NCBI GenBank assembly: GCA_947585885.1
Contig: CANPXI010000011.1
Coordinates: 1 to 15,886 of the forward strand
DNA: 15,886 nucleotides
Direction of reading: 5' to 3'
Source: an uncultured Bacilli bacterium
Lineage (GTDB): Bacteria > Bacillota_I > Bacilli_A > RF39 > UBA660
The notes beneath the pieces were generated by a model, which did not search any database, had not been told where the DNA came from, and was given only the letters and a program-made list of their open reading frames with translations. Shown here piece by piece: positions 12,537 through 15,886 of this stretch (positions within the stretch are counted from its first letter, which is position 1; every line of letters starts with the position of its first letter). The position numbers were made by a program, and so were the translations under genes.

Positions 12537-13590
12537 TGTGTACTTCCATTTTTAGTCTTTGATCTTCAGTAATAAGTGCTTCAATTACTTCTTCTAAGTC
12601 ACCTTCCATTACTTTATCTAAGTGCATTATTGTGAAGTTTATTCTGTGGTCAGTTAGTCTATTTTGTGGATAGTTATATGTTCTTATTTTTTCTGCACGA
12701 TCACCTGTTCCAATTCTTGTTTTTCTATCTGCTCCAAGAGCTTCTTCTTGTTCTTTTTGTTTTAAGTCATAAAGTCTTGATTTTAATATTGTTAAAGCTC
12801 TTTCTTTGTTTTTTATTTGACTTCTTTCTACTTGGCAATAGACAACTAAACCAGTTGGAATGTGTGTTACTCTTACTGCTGAGTCTGTTGTATTTACGCA
12901 TTGTCCACCGGCTCCACTACTTCTACATACGTCTATTTTTAAGTCTTTATCTAAAAGTTCTACTTCGACATCTTCTGCTTCTGGCATTACTAAGACTGTG
13001 GCAGTTGATGTATGAACTCTTCCTTGTGATTCAGTTGCAGGTACTCTTTGGACACGGTGAGAACCACTTTCATATTTAAGTTTTGAATATACATTATCTC
13101 CTGATAATATTAGGTCTATTTCAGCATATCCTCCACTTTCACCTGGAACTTCATTTGTTACTTCTAGTTTCCATCCCATATGTTCAGCATATTTTGAGTA
13201 CATTCTAAATAAGTCACCTGCAAATATGTTAGCTTCGTCTCCTCCTGCTGCTCCTCTTATTTCCATTATTACGTTTTTATCATCATTTGGGTCTTTTGGA
13301 AGTAGTAATATAGTTATTTCTTCTTCTAATTTTTTTTGCTCTTCTTGTAGACTTTCTAATTCTTCTTTTGCAAATTCGGCCATTTCAGGGTCGTGAGCCA
13401 TTTCTTTTGCTGCTTCTATATCACTTAGTACTCTTGTATATTTTTTATATGCTTCCACTGTTTTTTCTAGTGATGTTTTTTCTTTAGAAAGTTCTTTCAT
13501 TTTTTTAAAGTCTTCATAGACTTCTGGACGCATTAATTCTTCTGTTAGATAGTTGTATCTTTCTTCTATTATTTTTAATCTTTCTATCAT
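12526..13590 (-). CDS. prfA: Peptide chain release factor 1 (RF1)
   Basis: RF1, 354 residues, terminates translation at UAA and UAG. The codon-recognition tripeptide PAT is present (RVPATESQGRVHTSTATV), which separates it from RF2, and the GGQ motif is intact (SSGAGGQCVNTTDSAVRVTH). The N-terminal coiled region (MIERLKIIEERYNYLTEEL) and overall length are normal. GAGGAG lies 6 bases before the ATG. An extended -10 promoter may sit in the 39-base gap after rpoE. prmC begins within its last codons. prfA-prmC-spoIIR is probably one transcription unit. Confidence 0.97.
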   Translation of the reverse strand: MIERLKIIEERYNYLTEELMRPEVYEDFKKMKELSKEKTSLEKTVEAYKKYTRVLSDIEAAKEMAHDPEMAEFAKEELESLQEEQKKLEEEITILLLPKDPNDDKNVIMEIRGAAGGDEANIFAGDLFRMYSKYAEHMGWKLEVTNEVPGESGGYAEIDLILSGDNVYSKLKYESGSHRVQRVPATESQGRVHTSTATVLVMPEAEDVEVELLDKDLKIDVCRSSGAGGQCVNTTDSAVRVTHIPTGLVVYCQVERSQIKNKERALTILKSRLYDLKQKEQEEALGADRKTRIGTGDRAEKIRTYNYPQNRLTDHRINFTIMHLDKVMEGDLEEVIEALITEDQRLKMEVHNEN

Positions 13591-13609
13591 AATATTCTCC
13601 TCTCAATCA

Positions 13610-13640
13610 ATTATATCAATAATTAATAGCTAAAGGTCAA
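13610..13640 (-). promoter_or_regulatory. Possible extended -10 promoter of prfA-prmC-spoIIR
   Basis: Read leftward: TTGACC (13640-13635) inside the rpoE end, 19 bases, then TGATATAAT (TATAAT at 13615-13610 with the TG of an extended -10). The spacing is longer than ideal, but an extended -10 tolerates this. It lies 20 bases before the prfA start. Confidence 0.4.
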
Positions 13641-14058
13641 TATCATTTTCTTCGTCCATTATTACTAAATCTTGTAAATCATCATCAGTTTCATCGTCGT
13701 CTGCTTCTTTAGTTTCGTCTAAATACATCTCGTCTTCATCTTCTTCGATTTCTTCTTCTACTTCCTCATCTGTTTCTTCTTCATCTTCAGTTTCTATTTC
13801 TATTTTAGCTGTGTGGTTTTCTCTTAAATCCCAAAAACCTTTATCAAGTTGGATAAATCTTTTTTCTGTTGAAAGTAATGTATAGAATTCACCTATTTGA
13901 TTAGTATAGGCATTTTCTCCTAATTTTAAAGTATCACATATTATTTTAAATATGTCTGCTGTTTTCATTTTTTTACCTTTTTCTTTTAATATTATATATG
14001 CTAGATCGTCAAATGACATAGTTTCTAATTCTTCTTCTTTTAGATCTTTAAGTTTCAT
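13630..14058 (-). CDS. rpoE: RNA polymerase delta subunit RpoE
   Basis: The delta subunit, 142 residues, is an accessory RNA polymerase protein of Bacilli that promotes enzyme recycling and promoter selectivity. The N-terminal HARE-HTH domain covers about residues 1-85 (ETMSFDDLAYIILKEKGKKM, AYTNQIGEFYTLLSTEKRFI and the GFWDLR end). The C-terminal ~55 residues are an almost uninterrupted run of Asp and Glu, the disordered acidic tail typical of delta. The start has GAGGAG 6 bases upstream and a good promoter before it. It is divergent from the class A PBP gene. Presence of delta argues for class Bacilli. Confidence 0.94.
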   Translation of the reverse strand: MKLKDLKEEELETMSFDDLAYIILKEKGKKMKTADIFKIICDTLKLGENAYTNQIGEFYTLLSTEKRFIQLDKGFWDLRENHTAKIEIETEDEEETDEEVEEEIEEDEDEMYLDETKEADDDETDDDLQDLVIMDEENDIDL

Positions 14059-14083
14059 TTTTCTTCTCCTCTTTTCTTCTAAA

Positions 14084-14111
14084 ATTATACTTATATTTTG
14101 TAATAAATCAA
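14084..14111 (-). promoter_or_regulatory. rpoE: Promoter of rpoE
   Basis: Read leftward: TTGATT (14111-14106), 16 bases, TATAAT (14089-14084), then about 25 bases to the rpoE start with GAGGAG between. Confidence 0.6.
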
Positions 14112-14173
14112 GTGGTTTTATTAATCTTTTTTATTATATTCTATATACATTATTTTTATATGTGTTTTTTACT

Positions 14174-14179
14174 TATAAT
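14174..14179 (+). promoter_or_regulatory. Possible -10 box for the class A PBP gene
   Basis: A perfect TATAAT lies 40 bases before the ATG at 14220. No good -35 is found 16-18 bases upstream, so this is tentative. The surrounding T-rich stretch (14112-14219) shows no other clear element. Confidence 0.3.
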
Positions 14180-14219
14180 TTCAGGATTTTTTTTAATAAT
14201 AATAGTATAGGTGAATTTT

Positions 14220-15886
14220 ATGAAAAGAGTTTATTTTTTATGGAAAGTTATTACTTATGTTTTTATTTTTTTGATTTTAGTTTTGACTTTCTTTTATTTG
14301 TATGCATATATTACTCCAAAAATGGATATTCATAATTCTAATAGAATTGTTATGTATGATAAAGATGATGAGGTGTTTTATGAGAATACTTCTACTACTA
14401 ATTGGGTTAGTTTAGATAATATTAGTAAGTATGTTAAAGATGCGATGGTAGCGACTGAAGACAAGAATTTTTATTCACACGATGGGTTTGATTATCCTAG
14501 AATTATAAAGGCTTTGTATTCTGATTTGGTAACTGGAGAACTTAATCAAGGTGCATCTACTATTTCACAGCAATATATTAAGAACTTATTTTTAACTTTT
14601 GATAAGACTTGGGAGAGAAAGATAGAAGAGGCTTTTTTGACTTTTGAACTTGAAGTACATTATTCTAAAGATGAGATTTTAGAAGGGTATTTAAATACTA
14701 TTAATTATGGATCAGGTAATTTTGGTATTGAAGAAGCAAGTCTTTATTATTTTAATAAACACGCGAAAGATTTGAATTTGGCAGAGGCTTCTATTATTGT
14801 CGGTATTCCAAAAAATCCAACATACTACAATCCAATTTATTACTATGATAATGCTAAAGAAAGGCAATGGGTTGTTCTTAAAAGTATGGTTAATAATGGA
14901 TATATTAGTGAAAAAGAGATGAAGGAAGCATATAAAACTGACTTAAAGTTTTATGGGGTTAAACCAAGTAATATTATTGTTAGTTCTTTATATTATAAAG
15001 ATGCTGTTATGGAGGAGTTAAATTCATTAAAGGAAATTCCTAAGTCTTTAATTGAGACTGGTGGGTTAAAAGTTTATACTAATTTAGATAGTAATGCACA
15101 AAGAAAGTTAGAAAAAGTAGTTAGTGAAGAGATGAGTGAAACAGGTGAGTTACAAGTAGGGGCTCTTATTAAAAATCCTAAAAATGGGGCAGTTGTAGCT
15201 TTGATAGGTGGTAAAAATTATAATGAAAGTGAATTTAATAGGGTAACTCAGGCTAAAAGGCAAGTGGGGTCTGTTTTTAAACCGATTCTTTATTATGCTG
15301 CTTTAGAGAATGGAATGACAGCTTCTTCTACTTTTGTGAGTGAACCCACAACTTTTTATATAGGTAATGATGAGACATATAGTCCTACAAATTTTGCTAA
15401 TCAGTATGCAAATAAGGCTATTACTATGGCTGATGCTCTTGCTTTATCTGATAATATTTTTGCAGTTAAAACTCATTTGTTTTTAGGGACTAATGTACTT
15501 AGAGATGTTGGAAGCAGAATGGGAATTAAGGCAAGTTTACCAAATAATGCGAGTCTTGCTTTAGGGACAACTGAAATTAGTATGTTAGACTTTAGTAATG
15601 CTTTTTCAACACTTGCAAATAATGGGGTTAAGACTGAGACTAATTTTATTAGAAAGGTAACTGATTTAGATGATAATGTTATTTATGAAGCAGATTATGA
15701 GGAAGAGTTGGTATTAGACCAAAGATATACTTTTATTTTAAATGAAATGATGAATAATACTTATAATTATGATTATATTGATTATGCATCTCCGACACTT
15801 TTAACTGTTAGTAATCTTTTGACTAAGAAATATGCAGTTAAATCAGGTACTACTTCTTCAGACTATTATACTGTTGGATATAACCC
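14220..15886 (+). CDS. Class A penicillin-binding protein (PBP1A-like), 3' end beyond window
   Basis: A bifunctional peptidoglycan synthase; 555 residues are visible without a stop. A membrane anchor (about residues 11-29) is followed by the GT51 glycosyltransferase domain: catalytic Glu80 in TEDKNFYSHDGFD, QGASTISQQYIKN (110-122), WERKIEEAF and SKDEILEGYLNTINYG. The transpeptidase domain then shows the active-site Ser351-x-x-Lys354 (GSVFKP), the Ser410-Asp-Asn412 motif and KSGT (541-544), a common variant of KTGT. Both activities look intact: the GT51 half polymerises lipid II and the transpeptidase half cross-links stems. AGGTGA lies 5 bases before ATG 14220. It is transcribed away from rpoE. 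Which paralogue it is (PBP1, PBP2c or PBP4-like) cannot be decided here. Confidence 0.95.
   Translation, partial: MKRVYFLWKVITYVFIFLILVLTFFYLYAYITPKMDIHNSNRIVMYDKDDEVFYENTSTTNWVSLDNISKYVKDAMVATEDKNFYSHDGFDYPRIIKALYSDLVTGELNQGASTISQQYIKNLFLTFDKTWERKIEEAFLTFELEVHYSKDEILEGYLNTINYGSGNFGIEEASLYYFNKHAKDLNLAEASIIVGIPKNPTYYNPIYYYDNAKERQWVVLKSMVNNGYISEKEMKEAYKTDLKFYGVKPSNIIVSSLYYKDAVMEELNSLKEIPKSLIETGGLKVYTNLDSNAQRKLEKVVSEEMSETGELQVGALIKNPKNGAVVALIGGKNYNESEFNRVTQAKRQVGSVFKPILYYAALENGMTASSTFVSEPTTFYIGNDETYSPTNFANQYANKAITMADALALSDNIFAVKTHLFLGTNVLRDVGSRMGIKASLPNNASLALGTTEISMLDFSNAFSTLANNGVKTETNFIRKVTDLDDNVIYEADYEEELVLDQRYTFILNEMMNNTYNYDYIDYASPTLLTVSNLLTKKYAVKSGTTSSDYYTVGYN

Noticed and set aside
12666..13079. 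Rightward open frame of 137 codons, rich in Leu and Phe
   Set aside because: Antisense to prfA; the Leu/Phe-rich composition is what antisense of AT-rich coding sequence gives, and no start signal is present.
14112..14219. Replication origin or regulatory RNA in the rpoE-PBP gap
   Set aside because: It is only T-rich, with no DnaA-box cluster, no strong stem and nothing beyond one -10-like box.
13952..14335. Rightward open frame of 127 codons running from rpoE into the PBP gene
   Set aside because: It overlaps two well-supported genes in the wrong frames and has no ribosome binding site or domain.

Overview
The window is about 15.9 kb of very AT-rich DNA. It looks like the chromosome of a low-GC Firmicute of class Bacilli that makes spores, or descends from spore formers. 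The main markers are the delta subunit of RNA polymerase (rpoE, typical of Bacilli), the spore coat protein GerQ and the sporulation signal SpoIIR. Strong Shine-Dalgarno sites and compact operons fit this. The exact lineage (RF39-like, Erysipelotrichia-like or other gut Bacilli) is inference. There are no tRNA or rRNA genes, CRISPR arrays or transposases.

Layout. Positions 1-700 are the only accessory-looking part: the 5' end of a leftward gene for a small exported protein, a palindromic operator inside its promoter, a broken XRE-type regulator gene and an intact divergent paralogue of it. Positions 717-5168 are one leftward operon: rplI (L9), dnaB (replicative helicase), a LysM-G5-M23 murein peptidase gene, walJ and rlmH. 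This resembles the Bacillus rplI-dnaC-walRK-walJ-rlmH region, but no walRK is seen and a murein peptidase gene stands in that interval. Positions 5262-6859 carry leftward dacF-like (D,D-carboxypeptidase) and gerQ. Positions 6940-8589 carry the only complete rightward pair of housekeeping genes, pduL and prfB (RF2).

Positions 8586-14058 are leftward: rpoE, prfA (RF1), prmC, spoIIR, an MntP/YtaF-type membrane protein, murA and an SGNH-fold protein. From 14220 to the window end a class A penicillin-binding protein runs rightward and is cut off.

Functionally the window combines translation termination (RF1, RF2 and PrmC, which methylates both), cell-wall synthesis and remodelling (MurA, class A PBP, D,D-carboxypeptidase, M23 peptidase), replication (DnaB), ribosome components or maturation (L9, RlmH) and sporulation (SpoIIR, GerQ).

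The points most worth following are: an SGNH protein that has lost every expected catalytic residue; a TTG-started membrane protein gene whose ribosome binding site lies in the 3' arm of a terminator-like hairpin; an RF2 gene without its usual programmed frameshift, in a window where no complete gene ends in TGA; and the operator, promoter and broken-repressor module at the left edge. No clearly new multi-gene system is visible.
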